A program made the translations under genes and the position numbers. Shown here piece by piece: positions 1-7,543 of a stretch of DNA of 64,000 nucleotides. This stretch comes from Algoriphagus pacificus (GTDB lineage Bacteria > Bacteroidota > Bacteroidia > Cytophagales > Cyclobacteriaceae). Each line of letters starts with the position of its first letter. Position 1 is the stretch's first letter. The stretch is from assembly GCF_017254845.1 (NCBI RefSeq), contig NZ_JAFKCU010000007.1, positions 163,021 to 227,020 of the forward strand, given 5' to 3'. Below the pieces are notes generated by a model that saw nothing but the letters and a program-made list of their open reading frames with translations, was not told where the DNA came from and ran no database searches.

Positions 1-981
1 ATTTTTTCTACTCGTAAATTCATTTTTAGAACGATCCTTTTCTACTTGATCCTTTTCGTAAGCTTCGATAATTGCTTTGACCAATTTATGACGAATCACA
101 TCTTTGCCACTCAATGTAACAATTCCGATTCCCTTCACATTGTTCAAAATTTTCAAAGCCTCAGAGAGTCCTGACTTTTGCCTTACCGGCAAATCCACTT
201 GAGTTTGGTCTCCTGTGATGATGACTTTCGAATTTGGGCCCATTCGGGTCAAAAACATTTTAATCTGCTCGGAAGTGGTGTTTTGAGCCTCATCAAGCAA
301 AACAAAAGCGTCATGGAGGGTTCTTCCTCTCATGTATGCCAAAGGCGCGATTTCGATAACTCTTGTTTCCTGATAGAATTTCAGTTTTTCTGGAGGAACC
401 ATATCCGCCAATGCATCATAGATAGGACGTAAATAAGGATCTAATTTTTCCTGAAGGTCACCTGGAAGGAAACCTAAATTCTCACCGGCCTCCACAGCAG
501 GTCTGGTAATGATGATTCTCTTTACTTCCCTGTTTTTCAGAGCTCTTACTGCCAAAGCAACAGCAATATAAGTTTTACCGGTACCTGCGGGACCCAAAGC
601 AAAAACTAGGTCATTTTTCATTGCTGCCTCCACCAACTTGCGTTGATTAGGGGATTTAGGCTTGATTACAAGGCCTTTGTTACCGAAAACAATAACTTGA
701 TCTCTACTGGCTTCTTCGAAAGGAATCCCTTCCACATCCAGGTAATCTTTTACATTTTCGGGTGTGAGATGACCAAAACGCTCTAAATGCTCCAACAGTA
801 GATTCAAAACGTCGTTGATTCTGAGAATCTCTGGCGCACTGCCTTGAATCCTGATTTCATTCCCTCGGGAAACAATTTTGCTTTGCGGAAAAGCGCGTGC
901 TATTTGCTTGATGTTTTCATTGGCTGTACCTAAAAATTCAGCCAAAGGAACATTTTCTAAAGTGATTACTTTTTCTACCAA
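1..981 (-). CDS. PhoH family ATPase (C-terminus cut by window edge)
   Basis: PhoH-like P-loop ATPase, a cytoplasmic protein linked in other bacteria to RNA metabolism and stress. Translating the minus strand gives a KH-like N-terminal part, then a Walker A (GPAGTGKT, near 575-600) and a Walker B with LLDEAQN (near 280-300). The frame is still open at base 1, so the last residues lie outside the window. No ATG exists at the N-terminus. I chose the TTG at 981, giving MVEKVITLENVPLAEFLG, a typical start for the family. A second in-frame TTG at 1065 is less likely because a perfect -7 box (TACTTTTG, minus strand, 1060-1053) lies between the two. Family sure, start uncertain. Confidence 0.9.
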   Translation of the reverse strand, partial: MVEKVITLENVPLAEFLGTANENIKQIARAFPQSKIVSRGNEIRIQGSAPEILRINDVLNLLLEHLERFGHLTPENVKDYLDVEGIPFEEASRDQVIVFGNKGLVIKPKSPNQRKLVEAAMKNDLVFALGPAGTGKTYIAVALAVRALKNREVKRIIITRPAVEAGENLGFLPGDLQEKLDPYLRPIYDALADMVPPEKLKFYQETRVIEIAPLAYMRGRTLHDAFVLLDEAQNTTSEQIKMFLTRMGPNSKVIITGDQTQVDLPVRQKSGLSEALKILNNVKGIGIVTLSGKDVIRHKLVKAIIEAYEKDQVEKDRSKNEFTSRKN

Positions 982-1052
982 TCTGTTTTCTTTGCTTAGA
1001 TTATCCTGAAGACGAACAAATAAATTTCTATTTTTGTCCGCAGCTCCTCTAA

Positions 1053-1060
1053 CAAAAGTA
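1053..1060 (-). promoter_or_regulatory. Candidate -7 promoter box for the PhoH gene
   Basis: Minus-strand TACTTTTG matches the Bacteroidota -7 consensus TAnnTTTG exactly. It lies about 70 bases upstream of the preferred TTG start. No clear -33 TTTG is seen at the expected spacing, so this is a moderate call. Confidence 0.4.
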
Positions 1061-1084
1061 CACAATTTTAATTGACATGCTCCT

Positions 1085-1855
1085 ATGGCTTTGGTGACAT
1101 TCCTCTCAGATTTTGGGGACAAAGATTATTACGTACCTGCTGTAAAAGCAAAAATGCTTGCGGTCAACCCGCAGCTAAACATCATTGATATTTCTCATTC
1201 GATTGATACGTTTGACATCGCGCACGCGGCTTTTATTTTGAGATCAACTTTTAGGGAATTCCCAAAAGGAACCGTTCATTTGGTTGCAATCAATACCACT
1301 GGCGCTTTGACACAGGGATACATCGGTATCAAACTCGAAGAACATATTTTCCTTGGCCCAAACAATGGCATTTTGAGCTTATTGGCCGATCATGATCCAG
1401 GAATCATGGTGCAGTTTGCAGATATTCATTTGAAAGACACCACCTTCCCTGCCAAAGACATTTTGGCTCCTATCGCTGCCAAAGTTGCAAGTGGAGCAGC
1501 TATCCATGATTTCGGCGGGCCGTTGACCAACTTCAGGAAACTGATGTCAAGACAGGCGAAAGCCACCCGTGAACAGATTTTAGGGCATGTAGTTCGTGTA
1601 GATCGCTACGGCAATTTGATCACCAATATCCGAAGGGATGTTTTTGAAAAATTGAATCCCGGCAAGTTTACCATCGAATTTGGAAGAGAAATGGTCGACA
1701 AACTTGATTTAGGTTATGACCAGGTCGAGCCGGGTGACTGTTTTGCTTTTTTCAATAGCATGGATTTGATGGAAATTGGAATCAATCATGGACATGGAGC
1801 GAATCTATTGGGATTGAAATATGACTCAGTGGTTTTTGTAAACTTCAATCCCTAA
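1085..1855 (+). CDS. SAM hydroxide adenosyltransferase (DUF62 family)
   Basis: 256 residues, full length for the S-adenosyl-L-methionine hydroxide adenosyltransferase family (fluorinase/chlorinase superfamily). Members with water as nucleophile split SAM to adenosine and methionine. Visible landmarks are the N-terminal FLSDFGDKDYYV substrate-binding segment, ISH at about 36-38, and FLGPNNGILS (about 89-98). The C-terminal domain has YGNLITN and a final F-nucleotide-binding-like part. It is divergent from phoH and followed after 3 bases by the small monooxygenase gene, probably one transcript. The halide-using alternative is unlikely in this context. Confidence 0.9.
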   Translation: MALVTFLSDFGDKDYYVPAVKAKMLAVNPQLNIIDISHSIDTFDIAHAAFILRSTFREFPKGTVHLVAINTTGALTQGYIGIKLEEHIFLGPNNGILSLLADHDPGIMVQFADIHLKDTTFPAKDILAPIAAKVASGAAIHDFGGPLTNFRKLMSRQAKATREQILGHVVRVDRYGNLITNIRRDVFEKLNPGKFTIEFGREMVDKLDLGYDQVEPGDCFAFFNSMDLMEIGINHGHGANLLGLKYDSVVFVNFNP

Positions 1856-1858
1856 GCC

Positions 1859-2158
1859 ATGTTAATCAGGATCGTGAGGATGACATTTCGGGAAGAAAAA
1901 GTAGCAGCTTTTCTAGCCAACTTTGAAAATCATAAGAAATCCATCCGAAATTTTCCTGGCTGTGAGCATTTAGAGCTCTGGCAAGACGAAAATCAAAAAA
2001 ATATTTTCACCACTTACAGTCATTGGAAAAGCGAAACAGCCCTAAACCAATACCGTGATTCTGAGCTTTTTAAATCTGTCTGGGCTTTTACAAAAGCACT
2101 GTTTGAAGAAAAACCGATTGCCTTCAGCTCAAAAATTTTAGAGGAAGTGCAAAAATGA
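1859..2158 (+). CDS. ABM-superfamily putative monooxygenase
   Basis: 99-residue single-domain protein of the antibiotic biosynthesis monooxygenase (dimeric alpha+beta barrel) superfamily. It opens with IRIVRMTFREEKVAAFLANF, a beta strand followed by a helix, and has CEHLELWQDE and FTTYSHWKSETALNQYRDS, the pattern shared with quinol monooxygenases and heme-degrading IsdG-like enzymes. It follows the SAM hydrolase by 3 bases. The substrate is not known; many members act on quinones or are stress-linked. Confidence 0.8.
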   Translation: MLIRIVRMTFREEKVAAFLANFENHKKSIRNFPGCEHLELWQDENQKNIFTTYSHWKSETALNQYRDSELFKSVWAFTKALFEEKPIAFSSKILEEVQK

Positions 2159-2160
2159 GT

Positions 2161-2191
2161 TTGTAGAAAAAAAATTCTTTACTCATATTTG
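2161..2191 (+). promoter_or_regulatory. Candidate tRNA-Leu promoter
   Basis: TTG at 2161-2163 and CATATTTG at 2184-2191, separated by 20 bases, match the Bacteroidota -33 TTTG / -7 TAnnTTTG layout with one mismatch in the -7 box. Transcription would begin near 2197, about 50 bases before the mature tRNA. Confidence 0.45.
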
Positions 2192-2247
2192 CATCCCGTT
2201 ACGCAAGTGACGGAGCCAAGTCAGATGAAAGATCAGACTTACCGAAT

Positions 2248-2329
2248 GCCCAGGTGGCGGAATCGGTAGACGCGTTGGTCTCAAACACCAATGCCTTCGG
2301 GCGTGCCGGTTCGACTCCGGCCCTGGGTA
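2248..2329 (+). tRNA. tRNA-Leu (anticodon CAA)
   Basis: Class II tRNA read by eye. The acceptor arms are GCCCAGG (2248-2254) and CCTGGGT (2322-2328). The anticodon stem is TTGGT/ACCAA around loop CTCAAAC, giving anticodon CAA at 2282-2284. It has a long variable arm and a T arm GCCGG-TTCGACT-CCGGC. The discriminator is A2329. The following bases are CAC, so CCA is not encoded. Confidence 0.97.
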
Positions 2330-2332
2330 CAC

Positions 2333-2367
2333 AAAACCCCTTCGGATGTGAATTTGAAGGGGTTTTT
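2333..2367 (+). terminator. Rho-independent terminator of tRNA-Leu
   Basis: AAAACCCCTTC (2333-2343) pairs with GAAGGGGTTTT (from 2356) and ends in a short T run. It lies immediately after the tRNA. Confidence 0.8.
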
Positions 2368-2397
2368 GAATTTTTTGGCAAACCACTGGCAAACATT

Positions 2398-3138
2398 TCA
2401 GAAAATCATCTTTCTGTGATCCGAAGAAATCAAAAAATCGTCGGGTAAACTTTGACAAAACCCTGATTTGAAAAGGTTGATTGCAAAATCTTTATTATCT
2501 AAGAAAGTTGCTGAATAGACCAAGATTGCCTTCTCTCCTTCGCTCAATTGATTTTCAAGGTATTTGAGCCTACTTTCAAGCTTTCCTCTTTCTGCTATTT
2601 CTAGTAGTGGATAAACCATTCTCAGGAAAGTTTCATATTGTCCCGTCGCCTTGTTAAATGAACTTGTCGTTAAATGCGCCTTCAAAGAATCCTTGAAAGC
2701 TTTTGGGTCTGAAATATTAAACTCTTGATTTTTCGAATCGTTTTTTACTGAGCTTTTAACATTTGCCCAATATGAATCAAAGGCTTTGGAACCTGATTTT
2801 TTATCCCATGTATAAGTAACCTTAGCTCTAAATTCATTCCAAAGGTTTAGATACTCCGAAAACTCTTTAGATGCTTCGTCTCGATCAAGCCTTTCCCTCT
2901 GATTATCCAATTGTCTCTGCTGACCAAGAAAAGTTAGATATACATATATAAAGCCCACCAATGCTGCCAAAGGTCCTGCGATACCACCAACATAAATCGC
3001 ATAATCAATTGAGCCAAAACAAAAATTACTAGGAAGAAAAACTGGAACTAAAAAAACTGCAACGATAATTCCCAATAAAACCCAGGAGATTGATTTTAAC
3101 AATCTTTCCTGGCCAGACAATTTCACCTCTTTTTCCAT
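2398..3138 (-). CDS. PutAbiC-like putative phage abortive infection protein
   Basis: 246 residues. Two N-terminal membrane segments are visible (about 15-35 and 47-70). A charged coiled stretch follows (QQRQLDNQRERLDRDEA), then a helical domain containing FLRMVYPLLEIAE and the C-terminal pattern LSEGEKAILVYSATFLDNKDF. This order (two helices, GP(L)xALxxFxYxYLTxxxQ, then a YxxLL...YS segment) is the arrangement of the putative phage abortive infection family (PutAbiC). The gene stands alone beside tRNA-Leu, facing it, with no integrase nearby. The defence role is a family-based prediction; the effector activity is unknown. Confidence 0.65.
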   Translation of the reverse strand: MEKEVKLSGQERLLKSISWVLLGIIVAVFLVPVFLPSNFCFGSIDYAIYVGGIAGPLAALVGFIYVYLTFLGQQRQLDNQRERLDRDEASKEFSEYLNLWNEFRAKVTYTWDKKSGSKAFDSYWANVKSSVKNDSKNQEFNISDPKAFKDSLKAHLTTSSFNKATGQYETFLRMVYPLLEIAERGKLESRLKYLENQLSEGEKAILVYSATFLDNKDFAINLFKSGFCQSLPDDFLISSDHRKMIF

Positions 3139-3215
3139 GGTTCAAAATAACCATTTCTTTCAAGTTTGAATAATAGAAACGGATACATAAACCAACTAGT
3201 AATCCAAATAAAATA

Positions 3216-3235
3216 GGCCCACATTCCTGCGGGCC
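3216..3235 (-). terminator. Terminator downstream of the YbbP-like gene
   Basis: GGCCC (3216-3220) and GGGCC (3231-3235) form a short GC stem. Read on the minus strand it is followed by TATTTTATTT. Placed 40 bases after the stop of the permease gene. Confidence 0.5.
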
Positions 3236-3275
3236 TTCCATTATTTTAGGATTCTCATTTTTGCTTTCTGACTTT

Positions 3276-5798
3276 TTAATTTCCTCTTAAAATCTCCATT
3301 GGAGGCTGATTGATGATTTTTCGTCCATTCAGCCATCCTAACACAATTGTCAAAAGGGTTATCGCCAGATACAAACTCAAAGCTTCTAGCCAAGCTCCCC
3401 TAAACGGAATATTAAACAAAAACTCGCTCAAAAGGTATGTGGCAGCAAAGGACAAAACTATCCCTGACAAGGAGGCAAGACTTCCTAAGAAGAAGTATTC
3501 CAGTGTATTGATTTTGCTCACTATGGATGAGCTGGCCCCCAAGGTTCGCAGCAAAATACTTTCCCGCATTCGTTGGTATTTAGATATGATCAAGGAACTG
3601 ATTAATACCAATACGCCGGTTGCAATACTGAAAAAGGCCATAAACTGAATCACAAAGCTGATTTTACCCAGAATCTCTTCCAGTGTAGCCACAATAGTAC
3701 CTAAATTGATTATCGAAATATTCGGAAATGTCCGGACGATTTCTGCCTGAACATCTGCTGCTTCCCGGTCATTTTTTGTCTTCGTAATCAGCACATGAAA
3801 TTTAGGTGCCTGCTCCAAAACCCCATTAGGAAACAAAACCAAGAAATTGGTAGAAACCTGGTTAAATTTCACATCTCTGAAACTCCCTACATAGGTTTTG
3901 ATCGGTCTTCCTTGTACGTTAAACTCGATTTCATCCCCTATTTTAATTCCATTCCCTTCTCCAAAACCTTTTTCGAAAGAGACGAAAATACTATCTCCTC
4001 TGGCACCCAGAGGTATCAACTCTCCTGCTGTAAGCGTTTCAGAGGAAATTAAAGTATCCCGATAAGTGACCCTAAATTCCCGATTGTACAACCAACGGGA
4101 ATAATCCTCTTCATCAGGCAATTCTTCATTCTCTTGTTTATCAATCCCATTTATTTCACTCAGATTCATAGTCACAATTGGCACCTCCTGCATAATTGGA
4201 AGTCCACGCGATTCAATTTTCTCTTTAACATCTCCCAGCTGGGCTGTTTGGATATCAAACATCAGCATGTTTGGCTGGTCTTCTTTATCAGCAAACTTAG
4301 CTTCTTGCAGGAGCTGGTTTTGAAGAAAGAACAAAGTACTGATCATGGCTGTACCAAGTCCGATCGTAGCAATCAGAGAAACTGTTTGGTTGTTTGGCCG
4401 ATACAGATTTGCCAAGGATTGTCGTAGCGTGTATTCGAAAGAAATCGGCAGAAATTTGCGGACCGACCACATGATGAGCTGACCAACTCCCCAAAGGATT
4501 CCAAAAGCAAAAACCACAAAAGCAGTGAATCCCAAGGCCATGGTCCATTGATTCAGCAGGTAAAAACTAAATCCGAAAATAAAGCCCAAAATCCCCACGA
4601 TGACCAACCAGCGCAAAGGATCCTTTAGCATAGTTGAATCTGCAGTCTCTGGTCTCAGAGTAGCCATTGGAGAAACATTTCTCACTTTCAACAGCGGCAA
4701 CAAAGCAAAAAGAACGGCTACAAAAAGCCCTGTAATAACTCCAAAACCTACAGAAAGCCAAGAAATCCCGAAACTCACCTCGACAGGAAGGAAATCAGCA
4801 AAAACTGCAGGAAGAACAAACTGTAAAAGTGTACCTAAAAACGCTCCTAATATTGCCCCGACCAAGCCCATGATTTTGATCTCAGTCAGATAAATTAATA
4901 ATACGTCTCTCGAAGAAACTCCAAGACATCGGAGCACAGCGACTGAAGCCAGCTTTTCTTTCACAAACACATTCACTGCACTGGCAACACCTACACAGCC
5001 TAAAAGCAAAGCGATGAATGCTACCAAACTTAGGAAGTTGGACAAATTCGCAAAAGATCTACCAGTAGAACGCTTTCTATCCTCCACAGTATCCGCATCC
5101 ACCCGATCTATTTCCCATTGATCTTCAAATGGCTTGATTAGCTCCTCGACATTGGTCCCCGGCTCAAACTGATAGTAATTATTGTAATTCACTCTACTTC
5201 CGTACTGAACCAATCCAGTTTCTTCCAAATAAGCCATTGGAATATAGACAGCAGGTGCTACTGTAGCGGTAATTCCCGTTTGGCCTGGAACCTGCTGTAG
5301 CTCACCCACAACGGTAAAAACCACCTCTCCCACTTTTATTTCATCACCTACTGCTGCATTGAATTGGGCTAAAAGCGTTTTTTCTACCAAAGCTTTTTTA
5401 CCGCCGCTTCTAAAATCTGCATCGCCCGAGACAGGAATGGTTTCCAATGTTCCATAAAAAGGGAAGTCTCCCTCCAAAGCACGCACTTGAGTCAATCTGC
5501 TGGCACCAGTTTTTGGATAGGCGACCATGGAAGCAAAGTTTACTTCATTGGCCTTCATAATAGCCATAGTATCAAGCGCCTGATCACCTAGAGGCTGATT
5601 GTTTTCCAATACCAAATCAGCACCAAGCAATTCCTTAGCCTGACTATCTATATCTTTTGTCAGGTTTTCACCGAAACTACTGATCGCAACCAAAGCTGCA
5701 ATTCCAACCACGATAGAGGAAACAAATAGTAAAAGCCGGGAAATGTTTTTGCGGAAGTCCCGCAAAGCCATTTTAAAAATCCATTTAAAATCAGGCAT
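3276..5798 (-). CDS. YbbP-like ABC exporter permease (FtsX/MacB type)
   Basis: About 840 residues of a large FtsX-domain permease, the size of E. coli YbbP. It has an N-terminal membrane helix (RLLLFVSSIVVGIAALVAIS), a large periplasmic domain, an FtsX block of three helices (starting LVAFIALLLGCVGVASAVNV), a central helix group, a second periplasmic domain and a final FtsX block (ATGVLVLISSLIISKYQRMRE). I chose the ATG at 5798 because AGGAGG (minus strand, 5810-5805) sits 6 bases before it; a longer in-frame ATG at 5858 lies inside the ATPase gene. It overlaps the ATPase stop by 8 bases, so the two are translationally coupled. Probably moves hydrophobic molecules or works mechanically on envelope components. 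Confidence 0.88.
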   Translation of the reverse strand: MPDFKWIFKMALRDFRKNISRLLLFVSSIVVGIAALVAISSFGENLTKDIDSQAKELLGADLVLENNQPLGDQALDTMAIMKANEVNFASMVAYPKTGASRLTQVRALEGDFPFYGTLETIPVSGDADFRSGGKKALVEKTLLAQFNAAVGDEIKVGEVVFTVVGELQQVPGQTGITATVAPAVYIPMAYLEETGLVQYGSRVNYNNYYQFEPGTNVEELIKPFEDQWEIDRVDADTVEDRKRSTGRSFANLSNFLSLVAFIALLLGCVGVASAVNVFVKEKLASVAVLRCLGVSSRDVLLIYLTEIKIMGLVGAILGAFLGTLLQFVLPAVFADFLPVEVSFGISWLSVGFGVITGLFVAVLFALLPLLKVRNVSPMATLRPETADSTMLKDPLRWLVIVGILGFIFGFSFYLLNQWTMALGFTAFVVFAFGILWGVGQLIMWSVRKFLPISFEYTLRQSLANLYRPNNQTVSLIATIGLGTAMISTLFFLQNQLLQEAKFADKEDQPNMLMFDIQTAQLGDVKEKIESRGLPIMQEVPIVTMNLSEINGIDKQENEELPDEEDYSRWLYNREFRVTYRDTLISSETLTAGELIPLGARGDSIFVSFEKGFGEGNGIKIGDEIEFNVQGRPIKTYVGSFRDVKFNQVSTNFLVLFPNGVLEQAPKFHVLITKTKNDREAADVQAEIVRTFPNISIINLGTIVATLEEILGKISFVIQFMAFFSIATGVLVLISSLIISKYQRMRESILLRTLGASSSIVSKINTLEYFFLGSLASLSGIVLSFAATYLLSEFLFNIPFRGAWLEALSLYLAITLLTIVLGWLNGRKIINQPPMEILRGN

Positions 5799-6468
5799 TT
5801 GCATCCTCCTGTATTTTTCCTCCTTTGATATGTATGATACGCTGGGTTTTCGCAGCAAGCTCTAGATCGTGGGTAACCAAAACCAGTGTTGTGCCCTGCT
5901 CTTTGTTCAGATCAAAAATCAATTTTTCGATCATCTCTCCAGTTTCCGTATCCAAATTGCCCGTTGGCTCGTCAGCAAAAAGTATTTTGGGTTCATTTGC
6001 AAAAGCTCTCGCAATAGAAACCCGCTGCTGTTCTCCACCTGAAAGTTGTGTTGGGTAATGTGTTGATCGATTCCCTAGGCCAACTTTTTCCAATAATTCC
6101 TGCGCCTTTTGTCTTGCATCTTTTCTTTTCTTCAATTCAAGCGGAACCATCACATTTTCCAATGCAGTCAAGGTAGGCAGCAACTGAAAGTTCTGAAAAA
6201 TGAATCCCACATGTTGATTTCTTACAGAAGCTCTTTGATCTTCAGTTAGAGATTGTAGGTTTTCACCATTGAGACTTACATGGCCTGTTGAAGCCGAATC
6301 CAGGCCGGCACAAAGTCCAAGAAGTGTGGTTTTTCCGCTTCCAGATGGTCCTACTATTGAGATTGTTTCGCCTGCGTCGATGCTGAAATTCACATCATCC
6401 AGGACAGTAAGTTTCCTGGAACCGCTTTGATAGGTTTTGCTAAGATTATTGATAGCTAGTATGCTCAT
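5791..6468 (-). CDS. YbbA/LolD-type ABC transporter ATP-binding protein
   Basis: 225-residue ATPase subunit of a MacB/LolD/YbbA-type exporter. Walker A is GPSGSGKTT, the Q-loop is in GFIFQNFQLLP, the signature is LSGGEQQR, and Walker B is ILFADEPTGNLD with the H-loop VTHD. The length and the inserted PTGNLD segment are typical of this subfamily. It is coupled to the permease downstream and divergent from a TesA-like esterase, as in E. coli ybbAP/tesA. LolD is an alternative name by sequence, but LolC/E-type partners are about half the size of the permease here. Confidence 0.93.
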   Translation of the reverse strand: MSILAINNLSKTYQSGSRKLTVLDDVNFSIDAGETISIVGPSGSGKTTLLGLCAGLDSASTGHVSLNGENLQSLTEDQRASVRNQHVGFIFQNFQLLPTLTALENVMVPLELKKRKDARQKAQELLEKVGLGNRSTHYPTQLSGGEQQRVSIARAFANEPKILFADEPTGNLDTETGEMIEKLIFDLNKEQGTTLVLVTHDLELAAKTQRIIHIKGGKIQEDANA

Positions 6469-6736
6469 GGAAAAGAATAAATGGGTGAAGTAATGAAAGT
6501 ACTACGTTAGAGAACAGGCTTTGTTGGAATTCGGTTATTTTTAGAAGAAAATAAAAGGGAAAATCGAAAAACAAGTCTGGTTTTCTGAATTTGCAGTTTA
6601 AATTAAAACGTGTTTCAACTCAGGAAAATAATAAATCTATTCTAAAGAGTTGTTGCTTCAAGATAAATTGAAGTATTCCTGACCTTAGGAAACCATTTCA
6701 CTCGAAATTCCTTTTAAAGAGAAAAGAATTTAACCT

Positions 6737-7414
6737 ATGCATCAATATATCTCCAAGTTTATACCCGCTGCTTTCCTTTTACTTTGCTTTTATGCCTGCG
6801 GAAATCCAGAAACTAAGACCGAGACAATCGTAGAAAGTGAAACTACTGAGACTCCAACAGAAGAAAAGAAGATCATTCTATTCTTTGGAAACAGTCTGAC
6901 AGCTGGATATGGAATCGAACAGGACCTTGCATTTCCTGGATTGGTTCAGGACAGATTGGATAGCTTAGGCAAAGATTATAAAGTTATCAATGGAGGCCTG
7001 AGCGGAGAAACGACTGCTGGTGGAGTCAGCAGAATAGACTGGTTTCTTGAAGATGAGCCAGCCATTTTTGTGTTAGAACTCGGAGGAAATGATGGCCTTA
7101 GAGGTATTCAATTGAGTGAAACCAAAAAGAACCTTGAAACCATTATTGACAAAGTTCGGACGAAGTATCCTGAAACTAAAATCATTCTTGCCGGAATGCA
7201 GATCCCACCAAACATGGGAACTGACTATACTCAGGAATTTCAAGCCATTTACCCTGCCGTTGCATCAGAAAAAAACGTGGAACTGATTCCATTTTTATTA
7301 CAAAATGTGGGAGGAATTCAGGAACTCAATTTACCCGACGGCATTCACCCAACTGAAGCTGGGCATAAGCTTGTTTTGGAGAACGTCTGGGAGCATTTAA
7401 AAGATGATGTCTGA
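6737..7414 (+). CDS. TesA-like GDSL esterase, predicted lipoprotein
   Basis: 225 residues. The N-terminus is a lipoprotein signal ending FYAC (Cys21), followed by a Glu/Thr-rich linker (about 25-45). The SGNH hydrolase blocks are all present: FFGNSLTAGYG (nucleophile Ser, GNSL instead of GDSL), GLSGETTAGG, ELGGNDGLRG (oxyanion Asn) and DGIHPTEAGH (catalytic Asp and His). It matches arylesterase/acyl-CoA thioesterase I TesA. E. coli TesA is periplasmic and soluble, whereas this one should be membrane-tethered. Divergent from the ybbAP-like pair with 268 bases between, a shared control region in which I found no clear promoter. Confidence 0.9.
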   Translation: MHQYISKFIPAAFLLLCFYACGNPETKTETIVESETTETPTEEKKIILFFGNSLTAGYGIEQDLAFPGLVQDRLDSLGKDYKVINGGLSGETTAGGVSRIDWFLEDEPAIFVLELGGNDGLRGIQLSETKKNLETIIDKVRTKYPETKIILAGMQIPPNMGTDYTQEFQAIYPAVASEKNVELIPFLLQNVGGIQELNLPDGIHPTEAGHKLVLENVWEHLKDDV

Positions 7415-7543
7415 ACCGAGTAAAATTTCAGATCAACCCATCAAATTCACCGTTCAATAAAAATTTCTCAATCATTCTTGGCCTGTGATTTCATTTTCGA
7501 AAAAATTGGGGTAATTTTTAAACTTCATTAAAAATTTTCAAAA

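Noticed and set aside
2183-2458. Open frames on both strands across tRNA-Leu
   Set aside because: They run through the tRNA and its terminator and have no family resemblance; chance frames.
3029-3241. 70-residue frame overlapping the PutAbiC start
   Set aside because: Shares sequence with the larger gene in another frame and crosses a terminator hairpin.
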